23,917 nt of DNA from SYAC01 sp046048055 (lineage in GTDB: Bacteria; Planctomycetota; Phycisphaerae; Phycisphaerales; SM1A02), in the NCBI GenBank assembly GCA_046048055.1, contig JBJOGW010000041.1:1-23917 (forward strand). Reading direction: 5' to 3'. A model generated the notes under the pieces. The model searched no databases. It saw nothing but the letters and a program-made list of their open reading frames with translations, and was not told where the DNA came from. Made by a program: the position numbers and the translations under genes. Position 1 is the first letter of the stretch. Every line of letters starts with the position of its first letter. Below, in pieces: positions 1 to 6,656 of this stretch.

Positions 1-104
1 CCCTCGAGCAGGCTCTGCCAGAAGGTGGGCACATCCAGGCCCACATCGGTGACGGCACCAAGGCCGGTCACCACGACGCGTCGAAGCGTGACGGTGCGCG
101 GCAT
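1..104 (-). CDS. fabF: Beta-ketoacyl-ACP synthase II (FabF), N-terminal fragment cut by window edge
   Basis: Only the first 34 codons are inside the window. The reading frame runs from an ATG at 104-102 off the left edge. The visible peptide contains RRVVVTGLGAVTDVG, the first beta strand and glycine turn typical of the N terminus of FabF-type condensing enzymes, followed by a helix ending WQSLLEG. FabF condenses malonyl-ACP with acyl-ACP in chain elongation. The catalytic Cys-His-His residues lie outside the window. The gene follows acpP by 22 nt on the same strand, the usual acpP-fabF order, which supports the call. FabB is an alternative within the same fold, but the position after acpP favours FabF. 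Confidence 0.9.
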   Translation of the reverse strand, partial: MPRTVTLRRVVVTGLGAVTDVGLDVPTFWQSLLE

Positions 105-126
105 GGGCAGCGTGCGGCCAGGTGCG

Positions 127-378
127 TCAGGACTTGGACGAGAGGCCCTTGGAGATCATTTCCACGGCCTGGCCCACGGTCAGGATCTTCTCGGCCTGGT
201 CGTCGGGGATCTGGATCTCGAACTCCTCCTCGAGCGCCATGACCATCTCCACGGTGTCCAGGCTGTCCGCGTTCAGGTCGTTGGTGAAGCTGGTGTCCCG
301 CGTGATCGTCTCCTTGTCGACGCTCATCTGCTCGGACACGATCTTGATCACCTTGGTTTCGATCTCTTGTTCGGTCAC
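127..378 (-). CDS. acpP: Acyl carrier protein
   Basis: This is an 83-residue acidic protein of normal ACP length. It contains the 4'-phosphopantetheine attachment motif NADSLDTVEM with Ser39 as the modified serine, followed by the acidic helix II (ALEEEFEIQIPDDQAEKI) that docks to FAS enzymes. It carries growing acyl chains between FabD, FabH, FabG, FabF and PlsX, all encoded in the same cluster. The start codon is GTG at 378-376. It is preferred because AGGAG lies 7 nt upstream and the product aligns with the family N terminus. A 102-nt gap separates it from fabG, long enough for an internal promoter. Confidence is very high. Confidence 0.98.
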   Translation of the reverse strand: MTEQEIETKVIKIVSEQMSVDKETITRDTSFTNDLNADSLDTVEMVMALEEEFEIQIPDDQAEKILTVGQAVEMISKGLSSKS

Positions 379-432
379 GTCGCTTCTCCTGAGGATGCGG
401 CCCGGCGCCTTGCCGACGGCCTGAGCGTGGGA

Positions 433-461
433 AGGGTAGCGAAAGCCTTAAGGGTCCGCCA
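433..461 (-). promoter_or_regulatory. Candidate internal promoter ahead of acpP
   Basis: In the 102-nt fabG-acpP gap, read on the minus strand, there is TGGCGG, a 17-nt spacer and TACCCT. The -10 resembles those of other genes in this window. The -35 match is poor. An extra promoter would fit the high ACP demand of cells, but this is inference. Confidence 0.25.
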
Positions 462-480
462 GATCCGGTCGGGCATGGTG

Positions 481-1215
481 TCACATGGCCATGCCGCCAT
501 CGACCACGATGACCTGGCCGGTCACGTAGCCACCATCCTCGCCGGTGAGCCAGCCCACGGCGGCGGCGATGTCGGATGGCGTGCCGAATCGACGGAGCGG
601 AATGCCCGGCAGCGCCTGTTCCTTGACCTGGGGCGGGAGCACCGCGGTCATGTCCGTCTCGATGAAGCCGGGTGCCACCACGTTGGCGGTGATCCCCTTG
701 GATCCCAGTTCGCGGGCGATGCTCTTGGTCAGACCGACCAGTCCCGCCTTGGCGGCCGCATAGTTCACCTGACCGGCGTTGCCCATCAGCCCGCTCACGC
801 TGCCGATGTTCACGATTCGCCCGAAGCGGCCCTTCATCATGGGACGCGCCGCGGCACGGCAGGCCACGAAGGCGCTCCTCAGGTTCACGTTGATCACGCT
901 GTCGAAGTCCTGGTCGCTCATGCGCAGCAGCAGCCCGTCCCTGGTGATGCCGGCGTTGTTGACCAGGATGTCCAGCCGCCCATGCCGCTCGGCCACGCCC
1001 TCGACCAGGGCGGCCAGCGCGCCTGCGTCGCCCGCATCGCAGGCCAGGGCCTCGAAGCGCCCGCCGGCGGCCGACACGGCGGCGGCGGTGTCCTGGAGGT
1101 TGTCCACGGAGCGTGCCACGCCCACCACGTGGCGTCCATCCCGCGCCAGGCGTTCGGCGATGGCGCGCCCGATGCCCCGGCTGGCTCCCGTCACGATGGC
1201 GATGCGCGTGTCGAT
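481..1215 (-). CDS. fabG: 3-oxoacyl-ACP reductase FabG, apparent AUC start
   Basis: This short-chain dehydrogenase performs the NADPH-dependent reduction of beta-ketoacyl-ACP. It shows the TGASRGIG dinucleotide loop, the NNAG motif (87-90), and the Ser139-Tyr152-Lys156 catalytic set in IGSVSG and NYAAAK. It ends with the typical GGMAM. Starting at ATC (1215-1213) gives 244 residues, the same length as E. coli FabG, with a complete first beta strand (TRIAIVTGAS). That ATC lies 6 nt after a perfect AGGAGG. The only conventional start in frame is GTG at 1194-1192; it is 27 nt from the SD and would remove most of beta 1. An in-frame TGA at 1230-1228 blocks any earlier start. The conservative alternative is 481-1194 (237 residues). 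Product identity is certain; the start is inferred. Confidence 0.95.
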   Translation of the reverse strand: MDTRIAIVTGASRGIGRAIAERLARDGRHVVGVARSVDNLQDTAAAVSAAGGRFEALACDAGDAGALAALVEGVAERHGRLDILVNNAGITRDGLLLRMSDQDFDSVINVNLRSAFVACRAAARPMMKGRFGRIVNIGSVSGLMGNAGQVNYAAAKAGLVGLTKSIARELGSKGITANVVAPGFIETDMTAVLPPQVKEQALPGIPLRRFGTPSDIAAAVGWLTGEDGGYVTGQVIVVDGGMAM

Positions 1216-1221
1216 CTCAGG

Positions 1222-1227
1222 CCTCCT
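1222..1227 (-). promoter_or_regulatory. Shine-Dalgarno AGGAGG deciding the fabG start
   Basis: On the minus strand a perfect AGGAGG is followed by CCTGAG and then ATC. The 6-nt spacing is ideal for initiation at the ATC at 1215 and far too long for the GTG at 1194. No ATG, GTG or TTG lies in frame between the SD and that GTG. Confidence 0.75.
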
Positions 1228-1264
1228 TCAAAGCGGCGATGGTAACGATCCAAGGTGAGCGAGA

Positions 1265-2143
1265 TCACGCGCCCGCGGATCCACCTGGTCCGGCGGGGCC
1301 GCTGGGTCCACCGGGTCCGCTCGGCCCCGGCACCGTCGGACCGCCGGGCTTGCGCTTGCCGGGTCCGCGCGGCGCGGACGGCTGGCCTCCCGGCGCGCCG
1401 GGCGATGATGGACTGTCCTCGGATCCGGCGCCGTCGCCACCCTCGCCCTCGAGGGAGCGATCCTGCTGCGGGATCTCCACCTTCTCGTCGGGCTGCCTGG
1501 AGCGTTCCATCTGCTCCTTCAGCATCTTCATCCACTGCTGCACGCGGGGCTCGGCCTTGTTGCCCTTGAGCTGATCGATGATGCCCGGGGGCTGCGGCAC
1601 GGCCTCAAAGCGCACGGCGTCGTCACCCAGGCGAGCGGTCCACAGCTGCGCCTCGAAGCGATCCCCGTTCATGTAGATGCCCAGCGCCATCACGGTGTCG
1701 GGCTCCTGGCCGGCGGCGCAACCCACGGTCACGCGGTCGATGGCTGCCGTGGCCGCCTCCCACTGCCCGTCCTGCCGCATCAGTGCCAGCGTCTTGCGGT
1801 CCTCGTCGCCCAGCATGGGCTGCACCTTGTCGGCGCTGCCACGCACCATGCCGTCGAAGAATGCGAGCGTGGCCTCGAGGGCGCGCAGGTCGGCCTCTGG
1901 GTTGCCGGTGTTCGGGCGCTCGCTCTCGTCCATGCGCACGCGTCGGTCGATGCCCAGACGCTTCATCACGTCGGCCACGCTCTCGAGTTCCACCGTCTGC
2001 ACGGGTGGCGGGGGCGGCGGAGCCTCGGCCTGCTGCTCCTCCTCACCACCGCCGCAACCGGCCAGACTCAGCGCCAGCGAGATGGCGGCCGCGCGGAGCA
2101 AGTGGGCAGGATCAGGCACGTTGGGGTTGGTCGATCGCGTCAT
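1265..2143 (-). CDS. Predicted lipoprotein with collagen-like tail, inside fab operon
   Basis: This 292-residue protein has a hydrophobic signal segment (about 15-29) ending in a lipobox, SLAGC, with Cys30 as the predicted lipidated residue. A proline run (PPPPPP) follows, then a globular region of roughly 50-235. Its pattern of a helix with FFDG followed by beta strands could be NTF2-like, but I do not recognise the family. The last 44 or so residues are Gly/Pro-rich, with several GPx-type triplets. The ATG is preceded by AGGTGA at 6-nt spacing and overlaps the end of fabD by 32 nt, so translation is probably coupled to FabD. fabG follows after 49 nt. Placement between fabD and fabG suggests coexpression with membrane lipid synthesis. 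A role in envelope lipid or lipoprotein homeostasis is only a guess. Confidence 0.85.
   Translation of the reverse strand: MTRSTNPNVPDPAHLLRAAAISLALSLAGCGGGEEEQQAEAPPPPPPVQTVELESVADVMKRLGIDRRVRMDESERPNTGNPEADLRALEATLAFFDGMVRGSADKVQPMLGDEDRKTLALMRQDGQWEAATAAIDRVTVGCAAGQEPDTVMALGIYMNGDRFEAQLWTARLGDDAVRFEAVPQPPGIIDQLKGNKAEPRVQQWMKMLKEQMERSRQPDEKVEIPQQDRSLEGEGGDGAGSEDSPSSPGAPGGQPSAPRGPGKRKPGGPTVPGPSGPGGPSGPAGPGGSAGA
1268..1399 (-). repeat. Collagen-like Gly-Pro-rich low-complexity coding tract
   Basis: The 3' end of the lipoprotein gene encodes about 44 residues dominated by Gly, Pro, Ser and Ala, including GPSGPGGPSGPAGPGG. The Gly-X-Y register is interrupted, so a stable collagen triple helix is uncertain. 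The tract is more likely a flexible, proline-rich periplasmic or surface tail. Confidence 0.7.
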
Positions 2144-3071
2144 GGGTGGTCACCTCGGCTGCTCGGTCGATGCGGCGCATCAGTCCTCGAAGCACACTGC
2201 CTGGGGCCAGCTCGTGGAGCGAGGCGGTCTCGCTCAGGCCCTCGGCCTTCCGCCAGGCGAGCATGTCCTGGCAGCAGGTGTCCCAGCGTACAGGCTTCAC
2301 GATCTGCTCGACCAGGAGCCGCTTGAGCGTGGCGGGATCGGCCCCGTGCGGCCGCCCGGTCACGTTGCTCCACACAGGGCACTGCAGCGGCTGGAAGGTC
2401 ACGTGCTCCAGCGCACGCGCCATGCCCTCGGCGGCGGGCTGCATGAGCGGGCTGTGAAAGGCGCCAGCCACCGCCAGCTTGGTGGCGCGAAGACCCATGG
2501 TGCCTGCGATGGTCACCGCGCGGTCACACGCCTCCAGATTGCCACTCAGCACGATCTGGCCAGGGGCGTTGAAGTTGGCCGGCACCAGAACCTGTCCTTC
2601 AGCGGCTGCGGCGCAGACCTCGTGGGCTCTGGCCTCGTCGGCGCCGATCAGCGCCACCATGCCGCCACGGCTGGCCTCGGCGGCCTTCTGCATCAGGCGA
2701 CCCCGCGTGGCCACCAGCCGAAGACCCTCCTGAAACGAGAACGCGCCGGCGAGCGCCAGCGCCGTGTACTCGCCCAGCGACAGGCCCAGCGCCGCGGCGA
2801 TGGGTGCGCCACCACCGTGCTCGGCCAGTCCCGCGTGCGAGGCCAGTCCGCACACGAACAGCGCCGGCTGGCTCACGTCGGTCCGGTTGAGCAGGTCGGT
2901 GGGTCCCTCGAAGCAGATCCGGCTCAGGCACGCGCCGCCCTCGAGCTCGACCACCTGGTCCGCGTGCGCGAACATGGCCGCCGCGGAGGGGCTGGCGTGG
3001 TGCCACGAGTGGCCCATGCCCACATCCTGGGCGCCCTGTCCGGGGCAGAGATAGACGTGCTGGAGGGTCAT
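2112..3071 (-). CDS. fabD: Malonyl-CoA:ACP transacylase
   Basis: This 319-residue enzyme transfers malonyl from CoA to ACP, supplying the extender unit. Visible motifs are the N-terminal CPGQGAQ, the nucleophile elbow GLSLGEY with Ser98, Arg123 in ATRGRLM (the substrate carboxylate clamp), and His206 in AGAFHSPLM, matching the Ser-Arg-His set of the family. The ATG at 3071 is chosen over an upstream in-frame ATG at 3119 because it gives the canonical start and has GGAG about 7 nt upstream. It follows fabH after 48 nt. Its 3' end overlaps the downstream lipoprotein gene by 32 nt. Length is close to the 309-residue E. coli enzyme. Confidence 0.97.
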   Translation of the reverse strand: MTLQHVYLCPGQGAQDVGMGHSWHHASPSAAAMFAHADQVVELEGGACLSRICFEGPTDLLNRTDVSQPALFVCGLASHAGLAEHGGGAPIAAALGLSLGEYTALALAGAFSFQEGLRLVATRGRLMQKAAEASRGGMVALIGADEARAHEVCAAAAEGQVLVPANFNAPGQIVLSGNLEACDRAVTIAGTMGLRATKLAVAGAFHSPLMQPAAEGMARALEHVTFQPLQCPVWSNVTGRPHGADPATLKRLLVEQIVKPVRWDTCCQDMLAWRKAEGLSETASLHELAPGSVLRGLMRRIDRAAEVTTHDAIDQPQRA

Positions 3072-3119
3072 GACGGTCTCCTTCCCGCGGTCCGCCCGTC
3101 GTGGGCGGATGCCGCGCAT

Positions 3120-4124
3120 TCAGGCGTTCCAGACGCTGCTGGCCCAGGTCATGCCGCCGCCGAAGGCGACCATCATCATGGGCCGGCCCGCGGGCACCTT
3201 GCCCGCACGCCACAGCTGGTCCAGGCACAGGCCCACGCTGCCCGCGCTGGAATTGCCGAAGCGATCGATGTTCACGTAGACCTTGTCCGGCGGCAGGCCG
3301 ATCTTCTCGATGGCGCTCTCGATGATCCGGATGTTGCTCTGGTGGCAGATCACCTGGCTCAGGTCGGCGGGCGAGAGGCCGGTGGCCTGCAGCGCGTCCT
3401 CGATGACCTGGCGGAACTTGCTCACGGCGAACTTGAAGACCTCGCGACCGTTCATGCGCAGGTAACCCAGGCGTATGGGATTGGCCAGGTCCGCCTCCGG
3501 CACCTCCCGCATGCGCCGCGGCATGTAGAGCGCGCCCCAGTCCCGGCCGTCGCTGCCGAGCTGCTGGTGGATGCAGCCGCGACTGGGATCCGGATCCGCC
3601 ACGAGCACGGCGGATCCCGCGGCGTCGCCGAACAGGATGCTGACCGAACGCTCCTGGTAGTCGATCACGCTGCTCATGGCGTCACCGCCACAGACGCCGA
3701 TGGCCTTGAAGCGACCGGAGCGGATCAGCGAGTCGGCCACGTTCATGGCGTAGACGAATCCGCTGCAGGCGGCGACCACGTCGAAGGCGCCTGCAGGCAC
3801 GGCCCCCACCTCGCCCGCCACGCGACAGGCCACGCTGGGACAGCTCATCTCCTGGGTGCAGGTTCCCACGATCACCAGGTCCAGTTGGTCTCCCCGCATG
3901 CCCGCCGCGTCGAGCGCGTTGCGAAGGGCATCGCGGTTCAGCGTGAAGGTGCCCTCGCGACTCGGGTCGCAGACGCGACGCTCGCGGATGCCCGTTCGCT
4001 GCACGATCCACTCGTCGCTGGTGTCCACCATGCGCGACAGGTCGTCGTTGGTCAGGCGCCGTTCCGGAACCGCACTTCCCGTTCCGGCGATCCGGACGCC
4101 CACGGCGCCGGTGGCATGGCTCAC
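3120..4124 (-). CDS. fabH: Beta-ketoacyl-ACP synthase III
   Basis: This 334-residue thiolase-fold enzyme condenses acyl-CoA with malonyl-ACP to start fatty-acid synthesis. It has DTSDEWIVQRTGIRERR near the N terminus, catalytic Cys120 in VVAACSGF, His261 in VICHQSN and Asn291 in RFGNSSAGS, the complete Cys-His-Asn triad. The start is GTG at 4124-4122, overlapping the plsX stop as GTGA, with GAGG 7 nt upstream. A longer open frame upstream encodes no family-like sequence, so it was rejected. The overlap implies translational coupling to plsX. The plsX-fabH-fabD order is a common bacterial arrangement. Confidence 0.97.
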   Translation of the reverse strand: MSHATGAVGVRIAGTGSAVPERRLTNDDLSRMVDTSDEWIVQRTGIRERRVCDPSREGTFTLNRDALRNALDAAGMRGDQLDLVIVGTCTQEMSCPSVACRVAGEVGAVPAGAFDVVAACSGFVYAMNVADSLIRSGRFKAIGVCGGDAMSSVIDYQERSVSILFGDAAGSAVLVADPDPSRGCIHQQLGSDGRDWGALYMPRRMREVPEADLANPIRLGYLRMNGREVFKFAVSKFRQVIEDALQATGLSPADLSQVICHQSNIRIIESAIEKIGLPPDKVYVNIDRFGNSSAGSVGLCLDQLWRAGKVPAGRPMMMVAFGGGMTWASSVWNA

Positions 4125-5155
4125 GCAGGCACCTCGGCGTCGGCCCCCACGCCCCGCAGTTCGCCCAGCCGCTGGCTGATGGTGGTGTTCACGCCGCTGA
4201 GCACGAAGGCTCGCATGCGCAGGATGGCGTTCATGATGGTGCGGGCCTGGCTGCTGCCGTGGCTGATCAGGCACACGCCGTTCACGCCGAGCAGGGGAGC
4301 GCCACCGTACTCGTGGTAGTCATGCTTGGCGTAGAGGCTCTTGACCACTGGCTCGAGGCGTGCCGCCAGTTCCGGATCGATCTCCAGCACCTCGCGCGCC
4401 AGGGCCCGGAAGATGCCGCTGGAGAGCCCCTCGGCCAGCTTGATCATCACGTTGCCCACCACGCCATCGGTGATGACCACGTCGGCCTCGCCGTCGAACA
4501 CGCCGCGCCCCTCGACGAAGCCCGTGAAGTTGAGTCCCTCGGCCGATCGCAGCAGGTTCCGGGCCAGCCGCATGTCGTCCGTGCCCTTCTGCTCCTCGCC
4601 ACCCACGTTCATGATGGCCACGCGCGGACGCTCGATGCCCACCAACGCCTTGGCGAAGGCCTCGCCCATCACGCCGTACTGGGCCAGGTGCACGGGCTTG
4701 GGCTCGATGTTGGCGCCCACGTCCACCAGCACCACGGGACCGGCGAACGTGGGCACGGTCACGGCGATGCCGGGCCGGATCACGTTGGGCAGCCGCCGCA
4801 TGTACATCTGAGCGGCGCCCACCATGGCACCCGTGTTGCCGGCGCTCACGATGGCGTCGAGACGGTTCGCGGCCTTGGGGCCCGCATGGCGCGCCATCAC
4901 CACAAGGCTGGCGTCCTTCTTGCCGCGGATCGCGTCCACAGGAGGCTCATCCATCCCGATCACCTCGGAGGTGCCGAAAACGGAGATGCGGCTGTCACGC
5001 ACGCCGCGTTCGCTCAACGTCTCCTCGATGATGCGACGATCGCCGTACAGAACGAGCTCGTCCTCGGGGGGGAGCTTGGGAAGGGCCTGCAGGCAGCCCT
5101 TGAGGATTTCGTCAGGGGCGTTGTCGCCGCCCATGACATCCACGCCGAGCCGCAT
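4121..5155 (-). CDS. plsX: Phosphate acyltransferase PlsX
   Basis: This 344-residue protein begins MRLGVDVMGGDNAPDEIL, the PlsX signature. It also contains DVGANIEPKP, MNVGGEEQKGTD and the C-terminal ISHGSSQARTIMNAI. PlsX converts acyl-ACP to acyl-phosphate, the acyl donor for PlsY in glycerolipid synthesis, and so links the fab genes to phospholipids. The ATG lies 3 nt after the rpmF stop, with a GGAG inside the rpmF end at 8-nt spacing. Its stop overlaps the fabH start. Length is close to the usual 330-356 residues. Confidence 0.97.
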   Translation of the reverse strand: MRLGVDVMGGDNAPDEILKGCLQALPKLPPEDELVLYGDRRIIEETLSERGVRDSRISVFGTSEVIGMDEPPVDAIRGKKDASLVVMARHAGPKAANRLDAIVSAGNTGAMVGAAQMYMRRLPNVIRPGIAVTVPTFAGPVVLVDVGANIEPKPVHLAQYGVMGEAFAKALVGIERPRVAIMNVGGEEQKGTDDMRLARNLLRSAEGLNFTGFVEGRGVFDGEADVVITDGVVGNVMIKLAEGLSSGIFRALAREVLEIDPELAARLEPVVKSLYAKHDYHEYGGAPLLGVNGVCLISHGSSQARTIMNAILRMRAFVLSGVNTTISQRLGELRGVGADAEVPA

Positions 5156-5158
5156 GGA

Positions 5159-5344
5159 TCACGCTCCGACGCGGGAGGTCTTCACCTGCAGACCAGGCCG
5201 GACGTAGCCGCAACCCGAGCATGCGGCGTGGGGGCGCTTGGCCGTGCCGCAGTTCGGGCAGAGCACGGTGTGTGCCGCCTTGATCGCATGGTGGGCGCGA
5301 CGGCGTCGGGTGCGACCTGGAGACGTGCGGAAACATGGTTGCAT
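5159..5344 (-). CDS. rpmF: Ribosomal protein bL32
   Basis: This is a 61-residue basic protein. RRRRAHHAIKAA is the conserved bL32 core. It is followed by a four-cysteine zinc ribbon, CPNCG and CSGCG, so this is the zinc-binding (C+) form. The ATG at 5344 is preceded by GAGG at 5 nt and gives a product aligned with normal bL32, about one residue shorter at the N terminus. A longer frame from 5413 was rejected because it overruns the likely promoter. The N terminus (MQPCFRTSPG) departs from the common MAVPKRKTS. It is the first gene of the operon, matching the widespread rpmF-plsX-fabH linkage. Confidence 0.95.
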   Translation of the reverse strand: MQPCFRTSPGRTRRRRAHHAIKAAHTVLCPNCGTAKRPHAACSGCGYVRPGLQVKTSRVGA

Positions 5345-5394
5345 GGCGTCCTCGATGTCTCGCGGGTGAAAGGTTTCGCTCCGGCGAGTCCCGC

Positions 5395-5422
5395 AAGGTA
5401 ACCAAACGGCCATTCATGTCAA
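5395..5422 (-). promoter_or_regulatory. Probable promoter of the rpmF-plsX-fab operon
   Basis: On the minus strand a perfect TTGACA (5422-5417) is separated by 16 nt from TACCTT (5400-5395). The predicted transcript start is near 5388, leaving a leader of about 44 nt before the rpmF ATG. This is the best sigma-70-like -35 in the window. Confidence 0.65.
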
Positions 5423-5450
5423 GGTCACTGCAATTCCGATAACTGACCTT
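5421..5450. promoter_or_regulatory. Inverted repeat AAGGTCA-N16-TGACCTT abutting the fab promoter
   Basis: Two perfect 7-bp arms (5421-5427 and 5444-5450) are separated by 16 bp, putting the arm centres 23 bp apart, about two helical turns. The lower-coordinate arm overlaps the -35 hexamer by 2 bp, so a dimeric regulator bound here could activate or occlude the fab operon promoter. It does not resemble the FapR or FadR consensus as I know them. Confidence 0.4.
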
Positions 5451-5503
5451 CGCGGTCGTACAACGACTCAAGAGCATGCTCCGTCGGGATTTGTCGCATC
5501 CCT

Positions 5504-5509
5504 TACCTT
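5504..5509 (+). promoter_or_regulatory. Candidate -10 element of rnhA (leaderless type)
   Basis: TACCTT ends 10 nt before the rnhA ATG, and no Shine-Dalgarno lies between. No convincing -35 is seen. If used, transcription would begin at or within about 3-4 nt of the start codon. Confidence 0.4.
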
Positions 5510-5519
5510 TGGCCACGCC

Positions 5520-5981
5520 ATGCCCAACTACGAACTGTTCACGGACGGCGCCTGCAGCGGCAACCCGGGCCCCGGGGGCTGGGCGTTTCTGCTGCGAGGG
5601 CCGGGTGTGGAGGGCACCGTGGAGCTGAGCGGTGGGGAGCAGGGAACAACGAACAACCGGATGGAGATGTTGGCGGTGATTCGGGGCCTGGAGGCCATTC
5701 CGGCTGGTTCCACGGTCCGGCTTGTCTCCGACAGCGAGTACGTGGTGAAGGGCTTGAACGAGTGGCTGGATGGCTGGAAGGCCCGGGGATGGCGCACGGC
5801 GGCAAGGAAGGCGGTCAAGAACGAGGACCTTTGGAGAAGGCTGGACGCGCTGCGAGCGACCCACCGACTTCGGCCGGAGTGGATCCGAGGACACAACGAC
5901 CACCCCGAAAACAGCCGCTGTGATGCCTTGGCGGTGGCCGCGATCGAGTCCCTGCGACGTTCCGGGGCCGCCCAGGCCTGA
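5520..5981 (+). CDS. rnhA: Ribonuclease HI
   Basis: This 153-residue enzyme degrades the RNA strand of RNA:DNA hybrids, in primer removal and R-loop control. The catalytic carboxylates are visible: Asp9 in FTDGACSGNPG, Glu49 in TNNRMEM, Asp71 in VSDSEYV and Asp135 in SRCDALA, with His125 in the loop WIRGHNDH. Length matches E. coli RNase HI (155). The basic, Trp-rich substrate-handle region (GWKARGWRTAARK) is present. It is transcribed divergently from rpmF and has no evident SD; a TACCTT hexamer lies 10 nt upstream. It appears to be a single-gene transcript. Confidence 0.97.
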   Translation: MPNYELFTDGACSGNPGPGGWAFLLRGPGVEGTVELSGGEQGTTNNRMEMLAVIRGLEAIPAGSTVRLVSDSEYVVKGLNEWLDGWKARGWRTAARKAVKNEDLWRRLDALRATHRLRPEWIRGHNDHPENSRCDALAVAAIESLRRSGAAQA

Positions 5982-6032
5982 GTCCGTCCGTGGGCAAGCG
6001 GAATGGGGCGAGAGGTGCCAGTCCTCCCATGC

Positions 6033-6062
6033 TTGCGGCGGCCTCCCGGCTTCGGTTACACT
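6033..6062 (+). promoter_or_regulatory. Probable rpsL-rpsG promoter
   Basis: TTGCGG (6033-6038), an 18-nt spacer and TACACT (6057-6062) precede rpsL. The predicted start near 6069 gives a leader of about 44 nt that begins with a hairpin. Confidence 0.5.
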
Positions 6063-6066
6063 CGCC

Positions 6067-6091
6067 GATCCGGCCCTCTACAAGCCGGATT
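6067..6091 (+). promoter_or_regulatory. 5'-terminal hairpin in the rpsL leader
   Basis: ATCCGGC (6068-6074) pairs with GCCGGAT (6084-6090) around a 9-nt loop, with an extra G-T pair outside. From the predicted promoter it would sit at the very 5' end of the mRNA, about 22 nt ahead of rpsL. It could stabilise the message or serve in ribosomal-protein feedback. Confidence 0.45.
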
Positions 6092-6112
6092 CTTCACCCG
6101 CAGGACTTCCGA

Positions 6113-6505
6113 ATGCCCACGATCAACCAGCTCGTTCGCAACCCCCGCCGCGACAAGCCCGCCAAGAGCAAGGTGCGCGACCTGGCCCGCTGCCCGCAGA
6201 GGCGCGGCGTGTGCCTGCAGGTCAAGACCGTCACCCCCAAGAAGCCCAACTCGGCGCTTCGCAAGGTCTGCCGCGTCCGCCTGAGCAACGGCAAGGAAGT
6301 CACGGCGTACATCGGCGGCGAAGGCCACAACCTGCAGGAGCACAGCATCGTGCTGGTGCGCGGCGGTCGCGTGCGGGACCTGCCCGGCGTGCGATATCAC
6401 GTCGTGCGTGGCACCCTGGACTGCCTGGGCGTGGACGGCCGCAAGAAGGGTCGCTCGCTCTATGGCGTGAAGAAGAAGGCCGCCGCGGCTGCCAAGAAGA
6501 AGTGA
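6113..6505 (+). CDS. rpsL: Ribosomal protein uS12
   Basis: This 130-residue basic protein carries the uS12 signatures PTINQLVRNPR, RGVCLQVKTVTPKKPNSALRK split over 30-51, YIGGEGHNLQEHS and GGRVRDLPGVRYH. The residues at the usual streptomycin-resistance sites (Lys in TPKKP, the RDLPGV loop) look wild-type. It ends in an alanine/lysine-rich tail (KKKAAAAAKKK). The ATG at 6113 follows AGGA at 7-nt spacing. A longer in-frame extension from 5990 lacks family similarity and overlaps the promoter. rpsG follows after 151 nt. uS12 is part of the 30S decoding centre. Confidence 0.98.
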   Translation: MPTINQLVRNPRRDKPAKSKVRDLARCPQRRGVCLQVKTVTPKKPNSALRKVCRVRLSNGKEVTAYIGGEGHNLQEHSIVLVRGGRVRDLPGVRYHVVRGTLDCLGVDGRKKGRSLYGVKKKAAAAAKKK

Positions 6506-6568
6506 CCTGATTTCACCGGACCGATCCGGCGCCGGCCACGGCGCCACAACCCGATTCGGCAAGTAATC

Positions 6569-6604
6569 GCGGGCTTCGACCTCCGGGCATGTCGCCCGAC
6601 CCGC
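6569..6604 (+). promoter_or_regulatory. Structured rpsL-rpsG intercistronic region
   Basis: An inner stem CGGGC/GCCCG (6584-6588 with 6594-6598, 5-nt loop) is nested in an outer GCGGG/CCCGC pairing (6569-6573 with 6600-6604). In E. coli the S12-S7 spacer is the S7 feedback target. Equivalence here is only inferred from position and foldability. Confidence 0.3.
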
Positions 6605-6656
6605 GGTGAACGAGAGATTCCAGTGGGAATCGCCGAGCCAACCAGGAGGAACCGCC

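Noticed and set aside
1268..1399. True collagen-like triple-helix domain
   Set aside because: The Gly-X-Y register breaks several times over about 44 residues, so only a Gly/Pro-rich tail is claimed.
1677..4319. Very long plus-strand open frame antisense to the lipoprotein, fabD and fabH genes
   Set aside because: It is a by-product of GC-rich codon bias opposite well-recognised genes; it has no family motifs and is rich in His, Gly and Ala as antisense frames usually are.
5159..5413. Longer rpmF starting at 5413 with a MAV N terminus
   Set aside because: The extension spans the predicted promoter -10 and has no bL32 similarity, while the ATG at 5344 has a good SD and normal length.
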